From Manduca sexta (taxonomy: Eukaryota; Arthropoda; Insecta; Lepidoptera; Sphingidae), in the NCBI RefSeq assembly GCF_014839805.1, contig NC_051123.1:12940727-13004726 (forward strand): a stretch of 64,000 nt of DNA. Reading direction: 5' to 3'. The position numbers were made by a program, and so were the translations under genes. Numbering within the stretch: position 1 is the first letter of the stretch; each line of letters opens with the position of its first letter. This document shows positions 11,567 through 24,900 of the stretch, piece after piece. The notes under the pieces are model-generated. The model saw only the letters and a list, made by a program, of their open reading frames with translations, did no database searches and was not told the DNA's origin.

Positions 11567-12351
11567 CTGCAAATAAATTAATAAATAAACCTTTAGAATA
11601 AGTACTAGAATTGTTTTTAGTACCTTTACTCCTGATTGGCGTATTATTGCAATCTTACATTTGTTCGTCAAAACTAATGGCCTTTGCACACGATAATTTT
11701 AAACGAGCAGACGACATGCCGCTTTCTTGAGCCCGTTATCGACGCGTATTAGCAGAATGTATGTTTATATGGATACGAAGGCTAATAAACGCACTTTAAA
11801 CGTACGTTTGCGCATCGTGTGCAAATGGTTGAACTTGCCGAATGCTTTGAGCTTGCTGAGCGTCTTGATACCGTTTAATGTGCATCGTCAGATCTTTTAA
11901 AAAAAGTCGTGTGACAAAACTTTATAAGTACCTATAGCATCGTTATCATAGTATGTCATCAGTGTACAATTACATTTTGTAACCAAACTGCCACTTAAGT
12001 ACTTTAGACACTGCTATTTATGGCAGTGTTAAAGCAACGTTGAAGCCAGTTTTGTTTATCCAACCCGGCCGGTTATAGAAAACCTTTGCCTTATTGGAAA
12101 CTGGCATGAAATTCCAGACTTTTTATCATAATCAAATTTGGTAATACCCCACCTCTCCCATCATAAGTCGACCGGTGATGATCCGAAGATAGACATCGAT
12201 GACCATTACCATAACATGAGTAACTGCCGGTAGGCAATGGCTTGGCTGTGTCCCTGGAATTCCATTATTCCATGAGCGGCAAATGCTGCTTACCATCAGG
12301 CACACCGCTTGCTCGTTTACCTACTAAGGAAATAAAAAGAAAAAGACATAC

Positions 12352-12514
12352 CGAGCGGGAAGGTGATGTGGTCACACATGCCCAGCAGCTGCCCGAAGCA
12401 GACCACCTTGTCCTCCGGCTTGATGTTATGCTCCTTCATCAGCTGGATGGCGTACCGAACAGTGTCCTCGTTGTGGGAGGCCACCATGATACCGAGGCGG
12501 TCTTTCTGCTCACC
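12352..12514 (-). pseudogene. Duplicate PRODH exon with VASHNEDT (copy 1)
   Basis: Identical to 16713-16875 and encodes the strand with VASHNEDT and the GQLLGM motif. Splice sites are intact (acceptor TTACCAG, donor GTATGT). Confidence 0.85.
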
Positions 12515-12952
12515 CTGGTAAGAAAATTAAATATTGATGACGAACTCCAAGAATCATAGTATCAGATATATTATAAGTAGGTTAGAAAAAATGACATATC
12601 AATATTAAACATTCAGGGTATGGAAAGGAAATTTGATATTGGAGACATAGACTTTGAGTACCATTAGGTCATATTTTATTTAATCAAAGGCGATAAACCA
12701 TTAAAACATCCAGTGATATTTACTGTCTCACAAACAATATTCATAAACACTGAAGTACGACTTCTGGTTATGAGGCAGTCGTAAAATATAAAAACCAAAT
12801 TGTACATGTTATATTTGTTACAAAGTAGAACAAGGATGAAAATTGGAGAGTCAGTGATGATAAGAAAGACCCAAAATAATAAAAATGTTAATGATACCGA
12901 TGGCGTTGATTCTAATGCTGATGATGGCGACGATAATTTGATTGATACATAC

Positions 12953-13063
12953 CTTAACTCGGCTAAGAATCTCTTTAAGGCATTTGTGGAAGGAGGCGGT
13001 GGTGGCGTCGACGTTCTCGCAGGTCGGGTCCTCGTAACCCATCGCCGCAGCTCGGGCGCGCTC
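12953..13063 (-). pseudogene. Duplicate PRODH exon [13 protein letters not shown] (copy 1)
   Basis: Identical to 17318-17428, 37 codons, phase 0, with intact acceptor TTCTCAG and donor GTATGT. Confidence 0.85.
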
Positions 13064-13144
13064 CTGAGAACACAAAAACCATTAAGAACCCTTACATACA
13101 TTATTATAAATGCGAAAGTCTGTCTTTATGTTGAAAGTTGACCG

Positions 13145-13433
13145 GAGGTACGTCTCTCATATATGAGAGTCCACTGCAATGTCTTTTTCTGCCGCCAAGC
13201 AGCAGTATGTAGTCACTATTGTGTTCCGGTTAGAAGTACATTGTAGCCAGTGTAACTACTAGACATAATAAAACTTGACATCTCATGTCTCAGGATGGCG
13301 AGCGCGTGGAATACCAAACAACACTTTATAATTCAAGGTGTCGGATGGTGTCTCTGCTGTTTACGGGCAGTCGTATCGTTTACCATCAGGCGAACGGCAA
13401 GCTAGTCTTGTCATTCAAATCAATAAAAAAAAA
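13145..13433 (+). mobile_element. Lepidopteran SINE-like repeat (copy 1 intron)
   Basis: Recognised by GCCGCCAAGCAGCAGTATGT, TCTCATGTCTCAGGATGGCG and CCATCAGGCGAACGGC, ending in an A-rich tail. The same insertion sits at the matching place in copy 2 (17505-17799), so it predates the split of the two copies. A diverged relative lies reversed at 48163-48440. Confidence 0.65.
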
Positions 13434-14739
13434 CCTCCCCTTCTTGGAGGTTAGAATATTTGAATGCATGTTTTGAAGTTTAGGATATTTGAATTATAGC
13501 ATTTTTTCATGTTTGGATGTTCATAAAACGCAAATGCACAAAACGACCCTGACCTGAAATAATATATAGGGTGCTTTTTATTTTGGCTAGGTACACAATT
13601 AGGATTTATATGCAGGATAGGTCATTCACGCAGGCGAAGTCGTTAGCAAGACCTAGTTTGTTACTAATTACAAACGCTTAACCATTTATAAATAATACAT
13701 TTTACAATGTAGTTCAAATATAATAGCGACTAGCGAGAGTCGTAGTCCTCGGCCGGTCGCCAGAAATATGCCGACCTGTCTAACTGGATAGACATTGGCT
13801 GACCCCGGAAAATAGCCCGCCAGAATGTGTCACTACCCACTCAGCGAATTCCTTAATTAAGAGTGCAGGGAGTAAAATTTCGTTTCAGTCTTTCCATTGG
13901 AGAAAATACATCTGAGTTATTTTAAAATCGAATAAGATATTTGGCCATGCATTAATAATATTCGAAAAGAAATGAGGCAGTAATTCAAATTTCAAATATT
14001 GCTACGTGCAAGAGTAGGCGTAGAGACTTTCCCGCCCTCACACCCACCACTACCACTCCTGTAAGCCAGGATCAGCAGTGGCACGCATTTTATGACACCG
14101 AGCAGTGAAGCTCGGTGAGTCTCAGGGAAAACTAATATGTCATTATCCCGCAACGAAAGATTAGGCGTAGATTGGGGATATCACTCCATCTCTTTTTTCG
14201 TACGTATCGTAATGCCCGCTGACGTCAAGTGCAAGTATTTCGTTCCTTTTCTATTTGTTGACACTCAACCCTACCACCTAATTTCCATGGCTTATAACTT
14301 GTGGATTTTTCACCAGATTTCAATGATTTCTTCTGTTTTTATAATTTATACAACGTACATATTTTATAAAAGTTATAAATAAAAATAAGGCAAATACCCA
14401 ATATGCCACCGCGCTTGCCATTGATATTATTTCTTAACTCTATGCGTTGAAGTTAGTTATATATCAATCCAGTTGTAAGTACATTAGTTGCACCTCTGGC
14501 CAACTCATCGAGCATGAAGTTATCATCTACAGTATATCTAATGCAAATGACTATTATTTTATAGATAAGATGTGTGTATACAAGCGCATCATTGGACGTC
14601 CACCTGCAAGGACTTCCTCTGATGAAAGTACTGAACTCAATGAATGCAGAACTCTACCAAAAAATTGGTGAAAAATTTTGGAAGGCCTATATTTAGTTGT
14701 AGACATCCTATAGCTGATAATGATCATATTAATTATTAC

Positions 14740-14822
14740 CTGTTCAATGTAAGCGCCCCTCACAAGCTTGGCGCCCCAGTAGAAGTTCTGACGCTGCGCC
14801 TGCTCAAGATCTGTTAAGATCT
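14740..14822 (-). pseudogene. Truncated PRODH exon at the assembly gap
   Basis: The last 83 nt of the 138-nt exon at 19077-19214, identical to it, cut off by the N run. It encodes [20 protein letters not shown] and RGAYIEQ before donor GTAATA. Confidence 0.85.
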
Positions 14823-15322
14823 NNNNNNNNNNNNNNNNNNNNNNNNNNNNNNNNNNNNNNNNNNNNNNNNNNNNNNNNNNNNNNNNNNNNNNNNNNNNNN
14901 NNNNNNNNNNNNNNNNNNNNNNNNNNNNNNNNNNNNNNNNNNNNNNNNNNNNNNNNNNNNNNNNNNNNNNNNNNNNNNNNNNNNNNNNNNNNNNNNNNNN
15001 NNNNNNNNNNNNNNNNNNNNNNNNNNNNNNNNNNNNNNNNNNNNNNNNNNNNNNNNNNNNNNNNNNNNNNNNNNNNNNNNNNNNNNNNNNNNNNNNNNNN
15101 NNNNNNNNNNNNNNNNNNNNNNNNNNNNNNNNNNNNNNNNNNNNNNNNNNNNNNNNNNNNNNNNNNNNNNNNNNNNNNNNNNNNNNNNNNNNNNNNNNNN
15201 NNNNNNNNNNNNNNNNNNNNNNNNNNNNNNNNNNNNNNNNNNNNNNNNNNNNNNNNNNNNNNNNNNNNNNNNNNNNNNNNNNNNNNNNNNNNNNNNNNNN
15301 NNNNNNNNNNNNNNNNNNNNNN
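14823..15322. other. Assembly gap of exactly 500 N
   Basis: A round-number run of N, typical of a placeholder between scaffolded contigs rather than a measured distance. Both flanks are the same locus, so the true gap may be negative (an overlap). Confidence 0.98.
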
Positions 15323-15716
15323 TCAGTAAAGCAAAGAAAGAAAATAAAAAAATCTCAGTAATACCATAATCAATAATCAACAATTTCGTGTCTCCAATCT
15401 GCCAAGTGCTTATAAGAATGAGGTGACACAAATTAAGTAATAACTACAAAAATAATACCATCAAAGAACGCAAGACAATGAACAATAACGATTCACAAAT
15501 AATGAGCGATTTTAAAAACAACGCACAGTTCTACAAGAACTAAAAGTCCGTGGCAAAACAACGATAAAAACAGCCGCTATAATCGTTACAACGTTAATAA
15601 TAACGGTTATAATCGTTATTTTATCATCTGTACCCTCCGAATCTGTTATCACATCGTTATTCGTTCCCTATATATAACTGCAACATAAATTAACTAAACA
15701 AACACTAATTTACAAT

Positions 15717-15922
15717 CTAGACGGGTGTGTAGTTGCCAACTGGTTTGTAGAAGATCTGACCGGTGACAACTCTGCGAATGATCTCTTTGAGAAGTAGTTT
15801 CTTCTCCTTCTTGATTTTGCTGAGGAATCCTCTGTTTTCATTCGCCCTCCGGGACAAGTAGGGAAGGACTTCGACCACTGGGCCGTATGGAACGTACTTG
15901 TAGGCGGAGTAGCCGGCTTGGC
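15717..15922 (-). CDS. slgA: PRODH last exon (proline-binding C-terminus)
   Basis: Acceptor TTTGCAG, entered in phase 1, 68 codons including stop TAG. It encodes [20 protein letters not shown], then [12 protein letters not shown] with the catalytic-site Arg pair, a Lys-rich helix and the end [14 protein letters not shown], matching the family C-terminus. Confidence 0.96.
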
Positions 15923-18900
15923 CTGCAAATAAATTAATAAATAAACCTTTAGAATACTGGATTGTTTTTAGTACCTTTACTCCTGATTGGCGTATTATTG
16001 CAATCTTACATTTGTTCGTCAAAACTAATGTCCTTTGGACACGACCATTTAAAACGAGCAGACGACCGCCGCTTTCGTTGAGTCCGTTATCGACGCGTAT
16101 TAGCAGAATGTATGTTTATATGGATACGAAGGCTAATAAACGCGCTTTAAACGTACGTTTGCGCATCGTGTGCAAATGGTTGAACTTCTGCCGAATGCTT
16201 TTGAGCTTGCTGAGCGTCTTGATACCGTTTAATGTGCATCGTCAGATCTTTTAAAAACGTCGTGTGACAAAACTTTATAAGTACCTATAGCATCGTTATC
16301 ATAGTATGTCATCAGTGTACAATTACATTTTGTAACCAAACTGCCACTTAAGTACTTTAGACACTGCTATTTATGGCAGTGTTAAAGCAACGTTGAAGCC
16401 AGTTTTGTTTATCCAACCCGGCCGGTTATAGAAAACCTTTGCCTTATTGGAAACTGGCATGAAATTCCAGACTTTTTATCATAATCAAATTTGGTAATAC
16501 CCCACCTCTCCCATCATAAGTCGACCGGTGATGATCCGAAGATAGTGATAGACATCGATGACCATTACCATAACATGAGTAACTGCCGGTAGGCAATGGC
16601 TTGGCTGTGTCCCTGGAATTCCATTATTCCATGAGCGGCAAATGCTGCTTACCATCAGGCACACCGCTTGCTCGTTTACCTACTAAGGAAATAAAAAAGA
16701 AAAAAGACATACCGAGCGGGAAGGTGATGTGGTCACACATGCCCAGCAGCTGCCCGAAGCAGACCACCTTGTCCTCCGGCTTGATGTTATGCTCCTTCAT
16801 CAGCTGGATGGCGTACCGAACAGTGTCCTCGTTGTGGGAGGCCACCATGATACCGAGGCGGTCTTTCTGCTCACCCTGGTAAGAAAATTAAATATTGAAG
16901 ACGAACTCCGCGAATCATAGTATCAGATATATTTAATGTAAGTAGGTTAGAAAAATGACATATCAATATTGAGAATCAGGGTATGGAAAGCAAATTTGAT
17001 ATTGGAGATATAGACTTTGAGTACCATTAGGTCATATTTTATTTAATCAAAGGCGATAAACCATTAAAACATCCAGTGATATTTACTGTCTCACAAACAA
17101 TATTCATAAACACTGAAGTACGACTTCTGGTTATGAGGCAGTCGTAAAATATAAAAACCAAATTGTACATGTTATATTTGTTACAAAGTAGAACAAGGAT
17201 GAAAATTGGAGAGTCAGTGATGATAAGAAAGACCCTACAAATAATAAAAATGTTAATGATACCGATGGCGTTGATTCTAATGCTGATGATGGCGACGATA
17301 ATTTGATTGATACATACCTTAACTCGGCTAAGAATCTCTTTAAGGCATTTGTGGAAGGAGGCGGTGGTGGCGTCGACGTTCTCGCAGGTCGGGTCCTCGT
17401 AACCCATCGCCGCAGCTCGGGCGCGCTCCTGAGAACACAAAACCATTAAGAACCTTACATACATTATTATAAATGCGAAAGTCTGTCTTTATGTTGAAAG
17501 TTGACCGGAGGTACGTCTCTCATATATGAGAGTCCACTGCAATGTCTTTTTCTGCCGCCAAGCAGCAGTATGTAGTCACTATTGTGTTCCGGTTAGAAGT
17601 ACTACATTGTAGCCAGTGTACCTACTGGACATGATAAAACTTGACATCTCATGTCTCAGGATGGCGAGCGCGTGGAATACCAAACAACACTTTATAATTC
17701 AAGGTGTCGGATGGTGTCTCTGCTGTTTACGGGCAGTCGTATCGTTTACCATCAGGCGAACGGCAAGCTAGTCTTGTCATTCAAATCAATAAAAAAAAAC
17801 CTCCCCTTCTTGGAGGTTAGAATATTTGAATGCATGTTTTGAAGTTTAGGATATTTGAATTATACATATTTTCATGTTTGGATGTTCATGAGACGCAAAT
17901 ACACAGAAGGACCCTGACCTGAAATAATATATAAGGTGCTTTTTATTTTGGCTAGGTACACAATATTATTTATATCCGGGATAGGGCATTCACGCAGGCG
18001 AGTCGTTAGCAAGACCTAGTTTGTTACTAATTACAAACGCTTAACCATTTATAAATAATACATTTTACAATGTAGTTCAAATATAATAGCGACTAGCGAG
18101 AGTCGTAAATCCCTGGCCGGTCGCCAGAAATATGCCGACCTGTCTAACTGGATAGACATTGGCTGACCCCGGAAAATAGCCCGCCAGAATGTGTCACTAC
18201 CCACTAGCGAATTCTTAATTAAGAGTGCAGGGAGTAAAATTTCGTTTCAGTCTTTCCATTGGAGAAAATACATCTGAGTTATTTTAAAATCGAATAAGAT
18301 ATTTGGCCATGCATTAATAATATTCGAAAAGAAATGAGGCAGTAATTCAAATTTCAAATATTGCTACGTGCAAGAGTAGGCGTAGAGATTCGACCACTAC
18401 CACTGTAAGCCAGGATCAACGGTGGCATTTATGACACCGAGCAGTGAAGCTCGGTGAGTCTCAGGGAAAACTAATATGTCATTATCCCGCAACGAAAGAT
18501 TAGGCGTAGATTGGGGATATCACTCCATCTCTTTTTTCGTACGTATCGTAATGCCCGCTGACGTCAAGTGCAAGTATTTCGTTCCTTTTCTATTTGTTGA
18601 CACTCAACCCTACACCTAATTTCCATAGCTTATAACTTGTGGATATTACACAAGATTACAATGATTTATTCTGTTTTTATAATTTATACAACGTACATAT
18701 TTTATAAAATTTATAAATAAAAATAAGGAAAATATTAATATGCCACCAGGCTTGCCATTGATATTATTACTTAACTCTAAGCGTTGAAGTTAGTTATATA
18801 TCAATCCAGTTGTAAGTACATTAGTTGCACCTCTGGCCAACTCATCGAGCATGAAGTTATCATCTACAGTATATCTAATGCAAATGACTATTATTTTATA

Positions 18901-21900
18901 GATAAGATGTGTGTATACAAGCGCATCATTGGACGTCCACCTGCAAGGACTTCCTCTGATGAAAGTACTGAACTCAATGAATGCAGAACTCTACCAAAAA
19001 ATTGGTGAAAAATTTTGGAAGGCCTATATTTAGTTGTAGACATCCTATAGCTGATAATGATCATATTAATTATTACCTGTTCAATGTAAGCGCCCCTCAC
19101 AAGCTTGGCGCCCCAGTAGAAGTTCTGACGCTGCGCCTGCTCAAGATCTGTTAAGATCTCGTTGTAAGTATTCTTCAGGTAGGTTTGGTAAGTGTTGAAC
19201 ACTAGGAATTTGTCCTGCGAAGAAACGTGTCTGTATAATATTTACTACTAGGGATAATATCTTATCGGATGTTATATACTAGAGATGTTATGTTAGACAC
19301 GTTAACTAAGACATGTCGGCATTCTTCTCCCTCTTACAGAGCTTAGAGGTTTCCTTTCAAAATAGAGTTAAAAAAAGCTGAAAATTTTGTTTAGATCGGA
19401 TATTTACAAAAATTGCCAAAATAACTGAATTACTATAGAAAAAGATTTATCTCTTCATGTTAAAAAAATGACTTCAGATGGCATCAACTCAAATTTCCAA
19501 AACACCAACCTTATTATATCTCCTCATCATCTCAAGACAGATCCTGGATATGGCCGGCTGGAAGTACGTCTGTTCCGCATCGATCATGATCCTCACATCC
19601 GCGTCGTTTGCGATCTGGATGATGTGGTTCAGCCTGCGCAACATGTTCCTGAACATCTCCTCTTCTTTGGTGGAGATTTGTGAGATCAGCCGACGCATTT
19701 GACCGGTTTTTGGATCAGGCACGCGGAACGAGTCCGATAGATTCATGTCTTCATCTAGAATGTTCGACCAAGGGAACAGATGGACGATACTGCAACAATT
19801 CATGAAAATAAGCAATCATAAAAAGCTAAAACATGCAGCCTGCACTTTTTAGAGTCAGGTGCGGGTCAGTCACTTTTTTTTTTCGAAGCTATAACCAATT
19901 TGTTATGTTGATATGTTAGTGAACTTCGCTTGTACGGCCGAAGTCAGAAAACTCTACTTTTTCAAATTTAGAAATATATAACTTCGGTTCATGATGATAA
20001 TATAACCCTATACCTATTTTGTATGCAGAGATACTACGTAAAGGGAGCAGCAGGGAAAGAATGCAAGAAAGTAGCGTTAGGAGACGGCCATTAATATTAT
20101 TTACTCTACTACTCCACGCTCCTTTCTCCCTAATCGCTTACATCTTGCAGAATGAACTAATACTAGTGCGAAGAGTATGTAAATTTAACTAATATAATGG
20201 CAGTGGGCAGATTAATTTCTTTGTTCTTATCCCTCATTATTGTAAACTAATGGGGCGACTTGTACATAACTTACATGTTCTAAATATCAAGCTAGAACTC
20301 GACCTAAACGGGAAAGTTCTGGATCTATAAGACCCAGAAAGTTTTTATTTATCTTCACTACATATATAGCAAGTATATAGCCTACATCGTTGGTAACTGT
20401 ATAGTTAATCACCTTCCACGTATCAAAAATGTAATTAAATATGTACCCACTAACCGCATAACCTGATTTTTCTGGTCTTTTAACTAAAGTAAGATTGCGT
20501 TGTCACCGAAGATGTAAAATGTAGTATTGTTATACGGAATACGTAGCAAGACTATCAACATGTTACATTACCAGTATAATTTCCACTGGAGCTGCGCTAA
20601 GCGATGCTTGTAAAATTAATTTATTCTACTGGCGAATTTATTTAACGCACCGCAACTCCCTCAAACATCTGCATTAGATTCGCATTTTGTGGTAAACTGT
20701 ACATAGGTACAGTCAACGGATTACATAAAGCAAAAGACGCTTGCTCGTTTACCTACTCTAGTATAAAAAACATTGACAAGTGGGTACATATTAATTCACA
20801 TTTCTGGTACACGCTAGTGATGATGAACAATAAACACTTGAAAACCACAAATGAAGTTAGATAGTGAAGCGATGTGATCCAGCGCCTAATGGATAGCCAA
20901 TGGAAAGCAACATTCACAATTCAGCCCTTACAAATAATAAACGTGTCGCAACTGACCGGTCCCACGGGAATAGGTGAAGAACGCTGAAAATAAATTGAAC
21001 TACCTTCATCTTTTCATTGGTAATGAATGATCAATCATAATGACATGCATCATTTTTTTACTGCCTAATTATGCCAAGGTTTTTTCTAATTATTCCTAAA
21101 ACCAGCGTGCCATGACAAAGCATGCTAATTTTATGTGTGATTAAAATCAACAATGGCTTTGATATTTTATGAAAATAAAGTTAAATATATAAAATGAATA
21201 AAATGGAATGCATTACTCATGATGGTCTATAGGCTATGTTTAAATAATTATAATAAGTATCTTCCTTTATTCTCTAATAGTGGAGAAGCAGACAGTGGTA
21301 ATGTAAACAAATAGAGTCCGAAACATATAAAAGATTCCCGATTCCACCGTCACCAGAATCCCACAGGTATTTTATGAGCGGCCAAACACAAAGTTCTTAA
21401 GCTATTTATCACCAAACAATGCTGCCCAATTACTCGAACAGCTATCATTCTTAGAAATATTGTACGAACATTATTCACATTTTATGGAAGGACGCCTGTC
21501 CACACATAATAGCAACGACGCTCAACACTTTAAATATAAAACACTGTATACTAAATGTTAAACAGTGAAGAAAGAAAATGAAATGCAAAACCATAAGTTA
21601 GGACCTTGCACCGCGAGAGTCCGTCGTTACTGTTTCAATACCGAAAATTAGTTTAATTTCAAACCCATCATAATTCCTAACACTCAAATGATTTAAATAC
21701 ATAAGAGTTAAATTTGACTGTTATCATCTATGTAAAAGCCTTTAAAACTTCATTATTTAACTCACAGCTAGCATGTCTTAGGTTTTAATATCGACATCAG
21801 TGTGTGGCCGCTCTGGTATCATCCCAACTCACCCTTCCTTGTCCGATGTGATCTTCTTCATGAACTCCTGGACCTCTGGCTTGTTCTTGTGGTCGCCGAA

Positions 21901-24900
21901 GTACCTCTGGAAGTCCTCGATGGTCTTGTGATGGGTGAGGACGTTGCCAGTGCCTCCGGCTATCTGCTGCATGTAGTTTCGAGCGCGCATGATCACTTCC
22001 GACAGTTGCAGCTGAAATTAATGCGTATTTTGTGGAATGATAAACCACTGCTGAGGGATACGTAAATGTAAACTTTGATGCTTTCAAATCCTTCCTAAAA
22101 GAATTTAAGTTCATCCATGCTAAATTTAAATCTACTTATCCTACTTACTTAGTCTAATTACCTCTACTGATCTCTATTTAATAAATTTTAAATGGTTATA
22201 CTATTTAGTAAAATATTGCTGGAAGAAGCTAGTCCAAAGCAAGATTCTAGATCCGAATTTGACAATGATAATCGCTATCGTAAGCTATTCAAATTATGAA
22301 GAACTGTAAGAAAAGCCTTTTGCTGTATTAAATTATTTTTATCCCTCTATTTTATTGCCGTTTTATCATAGACAAAGCAATTTGGATTACAGCCAAAATA
22401 CGTCAAAGTAAGGCTTCTATTCTTTGCAATTGGCAACGTTCCAAAGGTTTAAAACACAGAAAATATCGGACAGAGGTGTTGAAAGGCAATCGTGGTGCGA
22501 AAATCGTATATCAACAATGAAATTAGGATCTTTTCATTGTTGGACTTTTGGACTTTTGGATTTTTAGACTTGTAATGGGGTTCGAGGTATAAAACCCCTG
22601 GAGTAATAAATTATCTGAGCGAATATTCGATTCCGAAACACCATTGCGAAACACACAATAAGTTACAAGTGAATAAAATTGAGTACGAAATACATAGGCT
22701 CGCCTTAATCACATTGGACGAATATAAACTCAGTTAAGTGTGCGAGCAAAAGTAGCGTTTCCACTGGCATATATTATGATTTAAGTCACATCATCATCAT
22801 CAGTCACATAAAATCCACTGCTGAAAGTTTTCGACATGTCGTAAGCGAACTGCATCCAGCGCGTTCCTGCAACCTTTATCAAGTTGTCTGTCCACCTTGC
22901 AGGTGGACTCCAACGCTGCGTTTGCCGGTAAGTCTTATCTATGTCACCAACATAGTTGAATACCGCAACACGGTCAGGGAATGTTAATAGTTGAACTTAC
23001 AAGTAATTGCGGTCTGCCAAGCGCAGTCAACTTGACCGCCATCAGTCCAGTGCTCTTGGTAATTCCTGGAACATTGAACGTTAGAATAAAACATTTAATA
23101 TGTACACTGTAAAAAGTTTATACAATTAAAAGTGATCGTGATCAATATTGCATTAAATTGCTTTAATTTATACGGATTTCAACCCGACGGGTGGAAAGGT
23201 TTCTGAACTGATTCTTATCTACATCATTTACACAAAAAATCTATATCTACCTATTGAAGCTACATAATCGTAGGATACATTATTGATAAAAGAAAAAATT
23301 TTGTAAGAGACTAAGCCATATCTTAACGGAAATACAAAACAATCATGGTAAAGAGAGCTATGCACAATATTTACCTGCTACAGCATCAATACTCTTGAGG
23401 AATGCTTCCATGTTCTTCTCGCAGGAAGCCTCGTTGAGGTAGAAATATGTGCGCGCGCTGGTCACCTTGTATCGCCTGTCCGCGAACCGCTGCTCCACGT
23501 GGTACTGCTTCAGCTGGCCCTCCTCCTTCTTGTCTCCATAAGCCGAGATCGACGCGCTGTTGGACATTCATAGTATCACGATTGTTCCTTTAGGGGTAGG
23601 CAGTGGTAATTCATTCATATTATTCGCGAATGTTCGGTCCCGCGTAGGATGTTGTTCGAATTTAACAATTTTATTTATTACCTTTGTAAGACATTGTTGG
23701 AATTTTAAATTTTATTGACGTAGAAGCCGGCGGTCTACGTAAGTGGCCGCGGATATATGTATTTAGTAGAACCAAGGCCTACGTGTCGCGGAATATTTTC
23801 GTTCAACTTTGATTCATTCATATTTCATAGCTGATTAAATTTTCATTCATTTTGACAATAAATAGATCTACTAACGCAATAATCGATATTGGAAAAGGGC
23901 AAAGTCGTGAAAAATAGTTACATTATTAAATTTATAAGATGTTTTATACAACTCAGAAACAACACGAGCATGTAACTTTTCTGATGTAGAATTGCCCGGC
24001 CGCCTATAAAAATTATAATAAATAGTCTGATAATAAGTAAGCTACGAGTATATTTCTGTTATTTTATGCACAATCCGAAAACAAATACTAAAAATCAAAA
24101 CCATTTTGTAATTTCATAAGGTTTTTGTATTACACAATCCAATATTTACGTCAACAGTAATGATAATGGTGCCATAACTAATTATTGCAACAATAAATGG
24201 CAAAACCCAATATGAATATATTTATCCATTTATCCTATAAAGTTGAACGCCTAATTAAAATTCTGGAATAACCGTAGGTATATCAACCATGACAATCTTA
24301 TTAAAACTTTGGACAAATTAAAATATTATGCATAAGTATGTTTAAAAAAACATAATTTGAGACATCTCTAGTCTCTACAACCATTTACACACAAAAACAA
24401 ATTCATAAATAAAAGTTGCGCCAATCATACGATGCACCTTTCATCCAAAACCGATCTTAAACATCTAGCAACGCGGAAATAAGCTATTGACCTACCAAAT
24501 AGCTCAGTGACTCAGAAATCCGTCTGAAATTTGTCACTTTCGCTCTCAGTCTTGGCAAGTGTGAGCCACGCGATGCTAACGTGCAATTTAGCCAATTCAA
24601 ACCCAATTAAAACCGGACAGAGCACAATTTCTTTTGACATTGAACGTGTTTTTTCTATGTTATATAGATCTGGGTCAGGCGATCACCGATGTTATTTTCA
24701 TTACTCCACTTTCTCTTCGTCGTGCCAATTATAAATGTATTTTGTACGAAGTTATTGTGCGAATGTTGGCCAAATACAATAAGATCAAAAATATAGTTTT
24801 ACTGAAGTCTAACTAGTTTTGGGTTACTGAACTCATACTAAGCCAATATTTTAGGGAACCTAATTCAGCAAAAACCGAGTTTAGATTAAACTGTATATAC

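Larger units (their letters stand above)
10959..14822 (-). repeat. Direct duplication, copy 1 (3' end of PRODH)
   Basis: This segment repeats 15323-19159 in the same orientation. It begins in single-copy flank and stops exactly at the N run. It carries PRODH exons at 11361-11566, 12352-12514, 12953-13063 and the truncated 14740-14822. All four match copy 2 base for base by eye, while the introns show small indels and SNPs: the intervals 11567-12351, 12515-12952 and 13064-14739 are 785, 438 and 1676 nt here, against 790, 442 and 1648 in copy 2. Confidence 0.95.
15323..19159 (-). repeat. Direct duplication, copy 2 (3' end of PRODH)
   Basis: Begins at the first base after the gap with TCAGTAAAGCAAAGAAAGAA, matching copy 1 at 10959, and continues into single-copy PRODH sequence beyond 19159. 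This copy is joined to the rest of the gene. Confidence 0.95.

Noticed and set aside
12242..12559. Plus-strand frames over the PRODH exon (also 16601-16920)
   Set aside because: Antisense shadows of the VASHNEDT exon.
12800..13141. A 113-codon plus-strand frame rich in Asp and Asn
   Set aside because: Covers intron plus the antisense of a PRODH exon; copy 2 carries an indel that disrupts it.
10959..14822. A genuine second PRODH gene
   Set aside because: Only the last four exons are present, the break lies exactly at a 500-N gap, and exons are identical to the main copy; a haplotype duplicate explains it better.
14814..15431. A 205-codon minus-strand frame across the gap
   Set aside because: Nearly all of it is translated N; it is an artefact of the assembly gap.
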